This document shows, piece after piece, positions 49,505 through 60,072 of a stretch of DNA of 64,000 bases (position 1 is its first letter; each line of letters begins with the position of its first letter). This DNA comes from Gemmatimonadaceae bacterium (lineage in GTDB: Bacteria > Gemmatimonadota > Gemmatimonadetes > Gemmatimonadales > Gemmatimonadaceae), in assembly GCA_040882285.1 (NCBI GenBank), contig JBBEBQ010000018.1, positions 1 to 64,000 of the forward strand. The letters are read 5' to 3'. Under the pieces are notes generated by a model. The model saw nothing but the letters and a program-made list of their open reading frames with translations, ran no database searches and had not been told where the DNA came from. Position numbers and translations under genes: made by a program.

Positions 49505-49525
49505 ACGGTGCTGGTACAGTTTGGG
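49505..49525. repeat. Right flanking direct repeat of the cassette
   Basis: ACGGT-GC-TGGTACAGTTTG-GG matches 45904-45924 at 18 of 21 positions in direct orientation. Upstream of rpsA. Confidence 0.7.
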
Positions 49526-49557
49526 GAAAGCGTACCAGTACCCCAAGTACGCCCAAG

Positions 49558-49587
49558 TTGACGAATGCCAACGAGATAGACTAAGTT
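49558..49587 (+). promoter_or_regulatory. Candidate sigma-70 promoter of rpsA
   Basis: TTGACG (49558-49563), an 18-base spacer, and TAAGTT (49582-49587). This would give a 5' leader of about 45 nt. Nothing purine-rich precedes the rpsA ATG, which is in line with the SD-independent initiation known for rpsA in other bacteria. Confidence 0.45.
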
Positions 49588-49636
49588 TATAGGCTGTCCT
49601 TCATCCACCCTCAACCGTTTGGAACAACCCTATTTA

Positions 49637-51457
<1,821 letters not shown>

Positions 51458-51511
51458 CGCTGAGGTAGGAGCGGCCGAGGTACCGAGGCTGAGCCTGGCA
51501 CCCCCGAGTTG

Positions 51512-51542
51512 AAAAGCCCGCCGAAACCTGGCGGGCTTTTTT
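51512..51542 (+). terminator. Intrinsic terminator after rpsA
   Basis: AAAAGCCCGCC (51512-51522) pairs with GGCGGGCTTTT (51530-51540) over GAAACCT, followed by further T residues. Confidence 0.94.
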
Positions 51543-51651
51543 GCGTGCCCAGTCGTCCCTTCTCTTGTCAGGTTTGTGCTTACAGCTCCTTTGGCGCTCT
51601 GGCGTCACCAGTGAACCGCACCTAGTGTGTAACTAACAGGAGTGAGCCGGC

Positions 51652-54186
51652 TTGGTCGATTCGTCTCCAGTGCTTCCGCATTTCCCTTCCGACCGGTACC
51701 AGATCGAGCGGCTGATCGGCCGTGGCGGCATGGCCGCCGTGTACCTCGCCCGCGATCGCAAGCACGACCGGGTGGTTGCCGTGAAGGTCCTCGACGCGGA
51801 GCTGTCGCGTACCGTTGGCGCGGAGCGTTTTCAGCGGGAAATCGAGATCGTTGCACGGCTGACACACCCGCACATTCTCCCACTGCACGATTCCGGGGAG
51901 GCGGGAGGATCTCTCTACTACGTCATGCCGTTCGTGGAGGGCGAGACACTCCGCGAAAGACTCGGCCGCGAGAAGCAACTGCCGGTAGAGGATGCGCTGC
52001 GGATCGCCTGCGAGGTGGCTAGCGCCCTGGATTACGCCCACCGCCAGGGAATTCTGCACAGGGACATAAAGCCAGAGAACATCCTGCTGGAAGATGGTCA
52101 CGCCATCCTCGCCGACTTCGGGATCGCCCGCGCACTCGGCAGCGCCGGCGACCTGCGCATGACCGCAACGGGGATGACGCTGGGCACGCCGGCGTACATG
52201 AGTCCCGAGCAGTCCAGCGGGGAGTCGGAGCTCGACGCGCGGTCAGACCTGTACAGCCTAGCGTCCGTCCTGTACGAGATGCTCGCGGGCGAGCCGCCGT
52301 TCACCGGCCCCACCGCGCAGACTGTTATCGCCAAACGGCTGGGCAATTCGGCGCCGCGGATCCGAACCGTGCGCGCGGCGGTTCCCGAAGCGCTCGAGCG
52401 CGCGCTGCTTCGCGGGCTCGACCGGGTTCCGGCGGACCGCTTTGCGAGCGCGGCGCTCTTCAGAGAAGCGCTGGAGACGTGCGCGCACGAGACCGCTCGG
52501 CCGGCTTTCACGCTGTCGCGCGGAACTCGGTTCGCCGCCGCGGCGGTGGTGCTGTTCGCCGTGCTGGCCGCGGGCTGGGCTTTTCGCCCGCGCGGGTCAG
52601 CGGACAAGCTCACGACCATCGCGATCCTGCCGCTCGTCAACACGTCCGCCAATCCCGAGCACGCGTATCTGGCGGAAGGATTGACCGACGCCCTCATAAC
52701 CGACCTGGTAGGAGTGGCCGGCGTGCGCGTGATCTCGCGCATGTCGGTGATGCGGTATGCATCCGGGATGGGGAAGGGGATGTCCGGCGACGCCGCGATG
52801 CAAGAGAACATGCCGGGTCCGATGGCCGCGAGCATGTCCGCAATGCCGGCCGGCGGCATGTCATACATGGATCCGACTCCGGCCGGTGGCGGCGGCAAGG
52901 ACGCGAGCAACGGCAACGGAGGCATGGGCGGCATGGGAGCCCCCAAGACGCTGGCTCAGATCGCACAGGAGCTTGGCGCAGACGTTCTGCTTCAGGGCAA
53001 CCTCGTTCGCGAGGGTGACACCGTCCGGGTCGTGGCTTCACTGATGCGGGCACCGGCGCTGACACCGATCTGGGAAAGGAGCTATGCGCGGCACGTCCGC
53101 GAGCTCTTCGCGTTGCAGCGCGATCTCGTCGCCGCAATCGCCGCCGCCGCGGCACCCGAAGAGAAGCGTGCTGTGCGGACCGGGCCTGCCCGCGAGTACG
53201 ACCCTGCGGCGCACGAAGCATATCTGAAGGGGGCGTATTATCAGGCGCACTGGCGGCTGCCGCAGGCGGTCGAGTCCTTCGAGCGCGCCGTTCAGCTTGA
53301 TCCGACCCACGCGATGGCGCAGGCCGGGCTGTCACGCGCCTATTACTTCCTCGCCTTTTTCGGCGAGATCCCGCCGAGCGTTGCCCTGGGCGGAATGCGG
53401 CGAGCGGCGACGGCCGCGCTAGCGCAGGATTCACTGGTCGCCGAGGCGCACGCGCAGCTCGCGCTGGTAAAAATGCTGCAGGATTGGGACTGGGACGGTG
53501 CCGAGCGAAGCTTCCGGCGCGCTCTCGAGCTGGCCCCGGGTCACGCCCAGATCCGTCACGATTACGCGCACTTCCTTTTGGGCCAGGGCAGGCAGCAGGA
53601 GTCGATGGAGCAGACCAGGCAAGCAGTGGCTCTCGACCCCGTCAACCCGATGCTCATTTCCTGTCTCGGCTGGCACAGCCTCTTCGATGCACGTTTCGAT
53701 GACGCGGCCCGGTACGCGTCCGAGGCGAATGCGATGATGCCCGACCAGTGGGCGCAGGTGGTGCTTGGCTGGGCGCTCATCGGGCAGGGCAAGACGGATT
53801 CCGCGCTCGTGGCTTTCAGGGAGGCGAGGCGGTTGAGCGAGAGCGCGTTCACGCTCGCGGCGCTCGGGTATGCGCTTGCCGCCTCCGGGAGGGATGAGGA
53901 AGCGCGGCGCACGCTCGACGACCTGCTCGAGCGGGTTGAGAGGGAGTACGTCTCGCCCTACGACATCGCCACCGTATATGCCGGATTGGGTGATGCCGAC
54001 GGCGCCTTCAAGTGGCTGCGTCGTGCAGTCGAGGAGCGTTCCACGTTCATCGTGCACGTGGGATGGGACTCGCGGTTCGACCGTATTCGCCAGGAGGCGA
54101 GGTTCGCTGACCTTACGACGAGGGAAATGCGCCTGCCCGCACCACGATTCGCGTCACTTTCAGCGGCTCAGCGCCGAAGTATGTGA
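51652..54186 (+). CDS. Ser/Thr protein kinase with TolB-like and TPR domains
   Basis: An 844-residue membrane signalling protein. The kinase domain (about 15-275) has RLIGRGGMAAVYLA, VAVKVL, LHRDIKPENILL, ADFGIARALG, and GTPAYMSPEQ, so it is an active Hanks-type kinase. One membrane helix (VVLFAVLAAGWAF) follows near residue 300. Next is a TolB N-like beta domain (IAILPLVNTSANPEHAYLAEGLTDAL) and then TPR repeats to the end. Residues ~370-430 form a Met/Gly/Ala-rich insert inside the TolB-like domain (GMGKGMSGDAAMQENM, GGMGGMGAP). TTG start at 51652, with AGGAG about 8 bases upstream. Targets unknown. Confidence 0.9.
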   Translation: MVDSSPVLPHFPSDRYQIERLIGRGGMAAVYLARDRKHDRVVAVKVLDAELSRTVGAERFQREIEIVARLTHPHILPLHDSGEAGGSLYYVMPFVEGETLRERLGREKQLPVEDALRIACEVASALDYAHRQGILHRDIKPENILLEDGHAILADFGIARALGSAGDLRMTATGMTLGTPAYMSPEQSSGESELDARSDLYSLASVLYEMLAGEPPFTGPTAQTVIAKRLGNSAPRIRTVRAAVPEALERALLRGLDRVPADRFASAALFREALETCAHETARPAFTLSRGTRFAAAAVVLFAVLAAGWAFRPRGSADKLTTIAILPLVNTSANPEHAYLAEGLTDALITDLVGVAGVRVISRMSVMRYASGMGKGMSGDAAMQENMPGPMAASMSAMPAGGMSYMDPTPAGGGGKDASNGNGGMGGMGAPKTLAQIAQELGADVLLQGNLVREGDTVRVVASLMRAPALTPIWERSYARHVRELFALQRDLVAAIAAAAAPEEKRAVRTGPAREYDPAAHEAYLKGAYYQAHWRLPQAVESFERAVQLDPTHAMAQAGLSRAYYFLAFFGEIPPSVALGGMRRAATAALAQDSLVAEAHAQLALVKMLQDWDWDGAERSFRRALELAPGHAQIRHDYAHFLLGQGRQQESMEQTRQAVALDPVNPMLISCLGWHSLFDARFDDAARYASEANAMMPDQWAQVVLGWALIGQGKTDSALVAFREARRLSESAFTLAALGYALAASGRDEEARRTLDDLLERVEREYVSPYDIATVYAGLGDADGAFKWLRRAVEERSTFIVHVGWDSRFDRIRQEARFADLTTREMRLPAPRFASLSAAQRRSM

Positions 54187-54256
54187 GTTGCTGTAACTGC
54201 AGTTTGCTGCCGACGCTTTTTTGCCAGGCGGCGACCTTTTGAAACGGAGTGCAGCC

Positions 54257-55198
54257 GTGATTCTCGCCTGTCGCCGATCTATCTCCATCACGCTTTTCGC
54301 CGTCGCCACGGCCACAGCATGCGCCGATGTGAAAGACGGAGGTAAGCAAGGCAATCAAAACACCCAGGGTATCGACAGCGCGCAGTCGAGTGTCTTCACC
54401 GAGCTGGAGGTCCCGGGAGCTACCGCCTCGGTTGCGTCGGGGATCAACTCCGCCGGCGACGTCGTGGGCTGGTATCACGAAGGCGAACGCGTCCGCGGTT
54501 TCATCTACAGGCAGGGCGCGTTCACGAGCGTTGACTACCCGGACGTGGTTTTCACGCAGCTCCATGGGATCGGCCCCGACGGTACCATCGTCGGCGCCTA
54601 TCGCAAGGCAGGCGAGACGCAGCAGTTCATGGGGAAACCCGTTGCATACCACGGCTTCCGGCTGACGCCTTCGGGTGAGTTCGTCGAAGTCAATCACCCC
54701 GGTCAGAAGTACACCATCGCGCAGCGGATCCTGGCCGACGGCACGATCCTCGGATGTTATCATGGCGACGATTTCAATGAGAGCATGCGGGGGATCGCGA
54801 TACGGCCCGGCGGGACTTCCGTAGTCGAGGTGCCGGCCACGATGCACAACGGCGCGACTCCGGACGGCCGTCGGATCGTTGGTTTCGACATGGCGACGAG
54901 CCGGGCGTATCTGATCGCTGACGGCGTCTTCACCTATTTTGCCGTACCAGGCAGCGTTGTGACCGAGGCATGGGACATGAATACTTCCGGTACGATCGTC
55001 GGCATGTTCGTGGACTCTGGTTCGGTCACGCACGGCTTTGTGTTGCAGGACGGGGATTACGTCAGCGTGGATTATCCAAACGCGAAATCGACCGTCGCGT
55101 TCGGAACGAACACGAGCGGCGACATCGTCGGCGCGTTTACGGATGCGAGCGGCGGCAGGCGCGCGTATATCAGAAAAGGCACCAGCGTTCGCGAATAG
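54257..55198 (+). CDS. Exported repeat protein (HAF-repeat type)
   Basis: A 313-residue protein with a hydrophobic N-terminus ending in ATATAC, which may be a lipobox. About seven repeats share a pattern of 'GINSAGDVVGWYHEG', 'GIGPDGTIVGAYRKAG', 'DMNTSGTIVGMFVDSG' and 'GTNTSGDIVGAFTDASG', probably the blades of a beta-propeller. These resemble the extracellular HAF repeat family of unknown function. The GTG at 54257 is preferred over upstream TTG codons because of ACGGAG 6 bases before it and the position of the signal sequence. Confidence 0.75.
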   Translation: MILACRRSISITLFAVATATACADVKDGGKQGNQNTQGIDSAQSSVFTELEVPGATASVASGINSAGDVVGWYHEGERVRGFIYRQGAFTSVDYPDVVFTQLHGIGPDGTIVGAYRKAGETQQFMGKPVAYHGFRLTPSGEFVEVNHPGQKYTIAQRILADGTILGCYHGDDFNESMRGIAIRPGGTSVVEVPATMHNGATPDGRRIVGFDMATSRAYLIADGVFTYFAVPGSVVTEAWDMNTSGTIVGMFVDSGSVTHGFVLQDGDYVSVDYPNAKSTVAFGTNTSGDIVGAFTDASGGRRAYIRKGTSVRE

Positions 55199-55249
55199 CC
55201 GCGCGGGACGGCGTCGGCATGGGACAAGCGGGGGGCGGGCGCGCAATTA

Positions 55250-55278
55250 TTGACAGCGTTCAGCCGCGGACGTACGAT
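55250..55278 (+). promoter_or_regulatory. Strong sigma-70 promoter candidate for the SusC operon
   Basis: TTGACA (55250-55255), 17 bases, TACGAT (55273-55278): a perfect -35 box with consensus spacing and a four-of-six -10 box. It gives an approximately 100-nt leader to the SusC start at 55386. The best promoter match in the window. Confidence 0.72.
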
Positions 55279-55385
55279 TGGCCCGGCAGAACAGAACCTG
55301 GATCCAGCCACGTTTCACGCGGGTGCCCCACGCGCGGCAGCCGCTTTGTGTACGGGTCACCATGACGATCCTTTTTGGAGGCACC

Positions 55386-58300
55386 ATGCCGTTGCGTCGG
55401 TTTCTGAGTTGTCTTGCCATCCTGTTCCTGGCCGTGCCATCGCTCGCGGGCGCGCAGGCCACCGGAACGATCAGCGGACGTGTCCGCGACGTGGCTTCGG
55501 CCGCTCCACTCACGGGGGTGCAGGTACGAGTCGAGGGCACCGCGCTCGGCACGATGACCCGCGCGGACGGCAGCTACACCATCACCGGCGTTCCGGCCGG
55601 GTCGCATTTCCTGAGCGCCCGGAGAATCGGGTACGCTCCCGAGCGCATCCAGGTAACGGTCGGGACGGCGGCGGCCGCCACGGTGGCGCAGGACTTCGCG
55701 CTCCGCCCGGTTGTGGCCACGCTCGACCAGGTCGTGGTCACCGCGCTCGGCCAGACCGCCGAGAAGCGGTCGATCGCAACGGCGCAGCAGTCAGTCACGG
55801 GAGTTGCCATCGCGGAGACGCAGCGGGACAACTTCGTCAACGCTCTCCAGGGCCGCGTCGCCGGCGTCGAGGTGGTGAACACCTCCGGAGTTCCCGGCGC
55901 GTCCTCGTCCATCACCATTCGCGGCGTCAGCTCGATCAGCAGCAGCAACCAGCCGCTGTTCATCATCGACGGCCTGCCGATGGATAACAAGACGCTTCAT
56001 ACGTCGGCCTTCGCTTCTTCCTTCGGAGGGTCGTCGTACTCGTTCGAGAACCGGGGAGTCGACTTCACCAACCGCGCCGCCGACTTGAACTCGGAGGATA
56101 TCGAGAGCCTCGTGGTTCTGAAGGGACCGGAAGCGGCCGTGCTGTACGGCATCGACGCGGCCAACGGCGCCATCGTCATCACGACCAAGCGCGGCAAGGC
56201 GGGCAGGGGCGGGCTGGACTACAGCAACAGCTTCCGGACCGCGACGGTCCGGTCGGCCCCCGAGATCCAGCGGGTGTACGGACCGCAGGAGTCGCTGGGG
56301 AGCACGACGTTCCTCTACTGGGGCGCGCCGTATCCGGCCGGAACGCAGTTCTACGACAACATCGACGGCTTCTTCCAGACCGCCACGTCGCAGAAGCACA
56401 ACGTGACGTTCAGCGGCGCGGCCGCGGACAACAAGATCAACTACCGGCTGTTCACGTCGGCCAGCAACGACAAGGGCGTGGTACCCGGCGACAAGCTCGA
56501 CCGGATCAACCTGACCGGCGCATCGCAGGCACAGGTGACCAACTGGCTGAACGCGGACCTGACGATGGCGTACACCTACGCCGACAACAACCAGTCGTTC
56601 AAGGGAGCCGGCGGTCCGCTGATCGGTCTGCTGGTCTGGCCGCAGACCGACAACGCCTCGGATTACCTCACGCCCGCCGGGAACCGGCGGCGGCTGACGA
56701 CGCTATCGCAGGGCGCCGAGGTGGACAACCCATACTTCAACGTTTCCAAGAACTTCAACAGATCGAAGAACAACCGCATCATCGCGAACCTCGGACTCAC
56801 GATCGCGCCGTTCTCCTGGGGTAATCTCAAGACGAACATCGGCACGGACATGTACATCAACGAGGCCGAGATCCTGCGCCACCCCGAGAGCACGTGGGGC
56901 TACGCGAACAACGGCATCATTGACGTGGCGAACGACGTCACCCGCAGCAACAACATGCAGACGCTGCTGAACATCCACAGCCGCGAGATAACCAGCTTCC
57001 TCTCGATCACGGGCTTACTGGGCAACCAGATCAACGACTACAAGACGGAAACCGACGCCGCGGTCGGGCTGGACTTCCTGGAGCCGAACTTCGTCTCGGT
57101 CAACAACACGAACCTCCGGTCGAGCGCCACCAGAATCTCGCAGCGCCGGCTGGTCGGACTGTTCGGCCGGGTCACGCTGGACTTCAACCGGTATCTCTAC
57201 ATCAACTTCGACGGGCGCAACGACTGGACGTCTACGATCCCGCGGGAGCGGAACTCGTTCTTCTATCCGGGCGTGTCCTCGAGCTTCATCTTCTCGGACG
57301 CGATTCCCCAGATCGGCCGCTTTATGACCGGCAAGCTCCGGGCGGCCTACGCCGAGGTCGGCAAGGACGCGCGGCCGTACGCCTACCGCCCGTCGCTCGA
57401 GTACAAGACGACCGCGTTCGGCGGGTACGGCTACGGCTTCTGGGGCCCGAACCGGAACCTGCGGCCGGAGTTCGCCAGGTCGTACGAGTTCGGCACCGAG
57501 CTGGCGTTCATGGACGACCGGCTGGGCATCGACGCGACCTGGTACCGCAAGCAGACGAAGGACCAGATCGTGGACAACATTCGAGGCAGCTACGGCACGG
57601 GCTTCGTGCTGTTCAACCTGAACGGAGCCGTGACGAGGAATACGGGTCTGGAGCTGACCGTCCGCGGCACGCCGGTTCTCAGAGACCGCTTCTCCTGGGA
57701 CGTCATAGCCAACTTCGACCGCTCGCGCGGCAAGGTGCTGGAGCTGCCGTACGAGCTGCCCGAGTCGTACAACTCCGATACGTGGCTGTTCGGCAACGTG
57801 CGCAACGGCACCAAGCCGGGACTCTCGACGCGATCCCTGACCGGCACGTTCTATCTTCGCAACAACGCCGGGGACATTCTGATCAGTCCCACTACCGGCC
57901 TCCCCCTCCGCTCGTCCGCGTTCATCGACCGAGGGTACGACCGGCAGCCCGATTGGACGATGGGCGTCACCAACACCATCCGGTACAAGCGCGCCTCGCT
58001 GAGCTCCCTGGTCGATATCCGTAGGGGTGGCGATGTCTACAATGCCACCGAGCAATTCCTCACCGCGAGAGGGCTGAGCATGCGCACGCTCGACAGGAAC
58101 GAGCCGCGCGTGGTCGAGGGCGTACTGCAGGACGGTCTGGAGAACAGCGCCAATCCGACGCGCAACACCATCGTGGTGATCCCCGCCGTCAATACCAGCT
58201 ACTACCTCGCGATCAGCGAGGAGCTGTTCATCGAAAAGGACATCAACTGGGTGCGGCTGAGGGACGTCACCGTTTCCTACGCGCTGCCGGATGGCCGCTT

Positions 58301-58481
58301 CAAGCGCGCGAGCCTGTTCCTCACGGGCACGGATCTGTTCCTGTGGACCAACTATTCGGGAATGGATCCGATCGTGAACGGCAACACCGCGGCGACCGGT
58401 GGTTCAGGCGCCGCCGGCGTCGACTACGGCAACTTCCCCATCCCGCGGAGTTTCCACTTCGGCCTCAAGATGGGGTTCTGA
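55386..58481 (+). CDS. SusC/RagA-family TonB-dependent outer-membrane transporter
   Basis: A 1031-residue outer-membrane receptor. Signal peptide (FLSCLAILFLAVPSLAGAQ), carboxypeptidase-D regulatory-like beta domain (GTISGRVRDVASAAPLTGVQVRVEG), and plug (VVTALGQTAEKRSIATAQQSV, ALQGRVAGVEVVNTSGVPGASSSITIRG, FIIDGLP, LKGPEAAVLYGIDAANGAIVITTKRG). A large barrel ends in the C-terminal aromatic residue (FHFGLKMGF). ATG at 55386 with GGAGG 4 bases upstream. Paired with SusD (next gene, 1-base gap) for uptake of an oligomer that cannot be named. Confidence 0.95.
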   Translation: MPLRRFLSCLAILFLAVPSLAGAQATGTISGRVRDVASAAPLTGVQVRVEGTALGTMTRADGSYTITGVPAGSHFLSARRIGYAPERIQVTVGTAAAATVAQDFALRPVVATLDQVVVTALGQTAEKRSIATAQQSVTGVAIAETQRDNFVNALQGRVAGVEVVNTSGVPGASSSITIRGVSSISSSNQPLFIIDGLPMDNKTLHTSAFASSFGGSSYSFENRGVDFTNRAADLNSEDIESLVVLKGPEAAVLYGIDAANGAIVITTKRGKAGRGGLDYSNSFRTATVRSAPEIQRVYGPQESLGSTTFLYWGAPYPAGTQFYDNIDGFFQTATSQKHNVTFSGAAADNKINYRLFTSASNDKGVVPGDKLDRINLTGASQAQVTNWLNADLTMAYTYADNNQSFKGAGGPLIGLLVWPQTDNASDYLTPAGNRRRLTTLSQGAEVDNPYFNVSKNFNRSKNNRIIANLGLTIAPFSWGNLKTNIGTDMYINEAEILRHPESTWGYANNGIIDVANDVTRSNNMQTLLNIHSREITSFLSITGLLGNQINDYKTETDAAVGLDFLEPNFVSVNNTNLRSSATRISQRRLVGLFGRVTLDFNRYLYINFDGRNDWTSTIPRERNSFFYPGVSSSFIFSDAIPQIGRFMTGKLRAAYAEVGKDARPYAYRPSLEYKTTAFGGYGYGFWGPNRNLRPEFARSYEFGTELAFMDDRLGIDATWYRKQTKDQIVDNIRGSYGTGFVLFNLNGAVTRNTGLELTVRGTPVLRDRFSWDVIANFDRSRGKVLELPYELPESYNSDTWLFGNVRNGTKPGLSTRSLTGTFYLRNNAGDILISPTTGLPLRSSAFIDRGYDRQPDWTMGVTNTIRYKRASLSSLVDIRRGGDVYNATEQFLTARGLSMRTLDRNEPRVVEGVLQDGLENSANPTRNTIVVIPAVNTSYYLAISEELFIEKDINWVRLRDVTVSYALPDGRFKRASLFLTGTDLFLWTNYSGMDPIVNGNTAATGGSGAAGVDYGNFPIPRSFHFGLKMGF

Positions 58482-58482
58482 G

Positions 58483-60072
58483 ATGACATTCACACGACTC
58501 ACCCATAGACCCATGCGCACAGCGCGACTCGTGGCACTTGCAGGGTCCCTGACGCTGTTCGGGGGCTGCCAGGACTTCCTGGACGTCAACACCAACCCCA
58601 ACGCTCCGGAGACGGTAGCGGCGAATCTGTACCTGCCGCCGATGCTGCACTGGATGGTCTCGAGCACCCAGTGGGACGGGCGCTTCATCTCCCGCTATAC
58701 GCAGATGCTCAGGGCCAACAGCCACACGAATTGGGACCGGATGGGCTACGACCCGGGCAGCGACAACGGCGGGCAGATCTGGCGCACCGTGTACTGGTCG
58801 TACGGCCAGAACCTGATAGACATGATGGAGATCGCCGCCCGGGAGGAGCGCTGGGACGTGCTCGGCGTCGGCTACATCCTGAAGGCGTGGGGCTGGCACG
58901 AGGCGACGGCCGTCCATGGCGAGATCATCGTCAAGGAGGCGATCGACCAGACGAAGTTCAGCTTCAACTACGACACGCAGGAGTTCGCGTACCAGGAGGT
59001 TCAGCGGTTGCTTGACAGCGCCATCGTCTATCTCGGGCGCACGGACGGAGCGGTGGACGCGACGTACCTCGGCCGCGGCGACAAGATCTACAACGGCGAT
59101 CGCGTCAAATGGCTGAAGTTCGCGCACGGCCTGATGGCGCTCAGCCTGGGCCACTACACGAACAAGGCGTCGTACGACCCGGCCGCGGTGATCTCGCACG
59201 TGGACCAGTCGCTCGCGAGCAACGCGGACAACGCGCTGCTGTCGTATCCGGGCACGGTGAACGACGACCGCAACTTCCAGGGGCGGACCAGAGGCAACTT
59301 CGTGAGCGTCCGGCAGACGCAGTTCATGGTCGAGCTGATGGACGGCACGCAGTTCGGCGGAGCGGTCGACCCGCGGATGACGCGGATGCTGTCGCCTTCG
59401 CCCGACGGGCAGTATCGGGGCCTCGACCCCAACACCTCCGGGTTCGGCGGCTTCTCCACGACGCAAATTCCGAACAATCCCTACGGCTACCCGGGTAGCG
59501 GGGGAGTGGGAGAGCCGGGCAGATATCTGTTCGACGACAAGGCGTCCCACCCGGCCATGACCTACTCGCAGCTCCAGTTCGTCAAGGCGGAAGCGGCGTA
59601 CCGGGCGGGGGACAGGGCGACCGCCCTGGCGGCGTACATCAACGGAATCTCGTTCCACATCGATTTCGTGAACTCGAAGATCGCCGAAGGCGGGCAGACC
59701 GCGGGCGCGATCGGCGCGGCGGAGAAGGCGGCGTTTCTCGCCAATCCGCAGATAGTTCCCACGGCGGCTGGGCTGACCATGACCCACATCATGTCGCAGA
59801 AGTTCATCGCCCAGTGGGCGTGGGGTTACGTCGAGGCGTGGATGGACGAGCGCCGGTTCCACTACACGGACATCGATCCGGCAAGTGGCCGGCAGGTTTT
59901 CCCGGGATACGCGCCGCCCAACGTCCTGCACGTGCACAACGCGGGCAAGTACGTGTATCGCATCAGGCCGAGATACAACTCGGAATACGTCTGGAACAGG
60001 CCGGCCCTCGACGCCATCGGCGGACTGGCCGACGACTATCACACGGTGCCCATGTGGATCATTCAACCATGA
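58483..60072 (+). CDS. SusD/RagB-family substrate-binding lipoprotein
   Basis: A 529-residue surface lipoprotein. The lipobox is SLTLFGGC and is followed by the family start QDFLDVNTNPNAP. Alpha-helical TPR-like parts such as ILKAWGWHEATAVHGEI and YQEVQRLLDSAIVYL, and the terminal GLADDYHTVPMWIIQP, follow. The layout resembles the SusD_2 / SusD-like subgroup. Binds the ligand as a lid over the SusC barrel. ATG one base after the SusC stop; the stop overlaps the next gene by 4 bases. The substrate is not predictable, since no glycoside hydrolase or protease lies in the operon. Confidence 0.94.
   Translation: MTFTRLTHRPMRTARLVALAGSLTLFGGCQDFLDVNTNPNAPETVAANLYLPPMLHWMVSSTQWDGRFISRYTQMLRANSHTNWDRMGYDPGSDNGGQIWRTVYWSYGQNLIDMMEIAAREERWDVLGVGYILKAWGWHEATAVHGEIIVKEAIDQTKFSFNYDTQEFAYQEVQRLLDSAIVYLGRTDGAVDATYLGRGDKIYNGDRVKWLKFAHGLMALSLGHYTNKASYDPAAVISHVDQSLASNADNALLSYPGTVNDDRNFQGRTRGNFVSVRQTQFMVELMDGTQFGGAVDPRMTRMLSPSPDGQYRGLDPNTSGFGGFSTTQIPNNPYGYPGSGGVGEPGRYLFDDKASHPAMTYSQLQFVKAEAAYRAGDRATALAAYINGISFHIDFVNSKIAEGGQTAGAIGAAEKAAFLANPQIVPTAAGLTMTHIMSQKFIAQWAWGYVEAWMDERRFHYTDIDPASGRQVFPGYAPPNVLHVHNAGKYVYRIRPRYNSEYVWNRPALDAIGGLADDYHTVPMWIIQP

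Larger units (their letters stand above)
49173..49636. other. Intergenic control region upstream of rpsA and the HD-GYP cassette
   Basis: 464 bases between divergent genes. It contains the right-hand direct repeat (49505-49525). A 7-bp inverted repeat CTGGTAC (49511-49517) with GTACCAG (49532-49538) overlaps that repeat. A candidate rpsA promoter lies at 49558-49587. The AT-richer part around 49370-49430 (CTTAAAGTGTATCG, TTCTTTTTGTACATACAG) may include the promoter of the minus-strand operon, but I cannot define it. No gene is supported. Confidence 0.6.
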
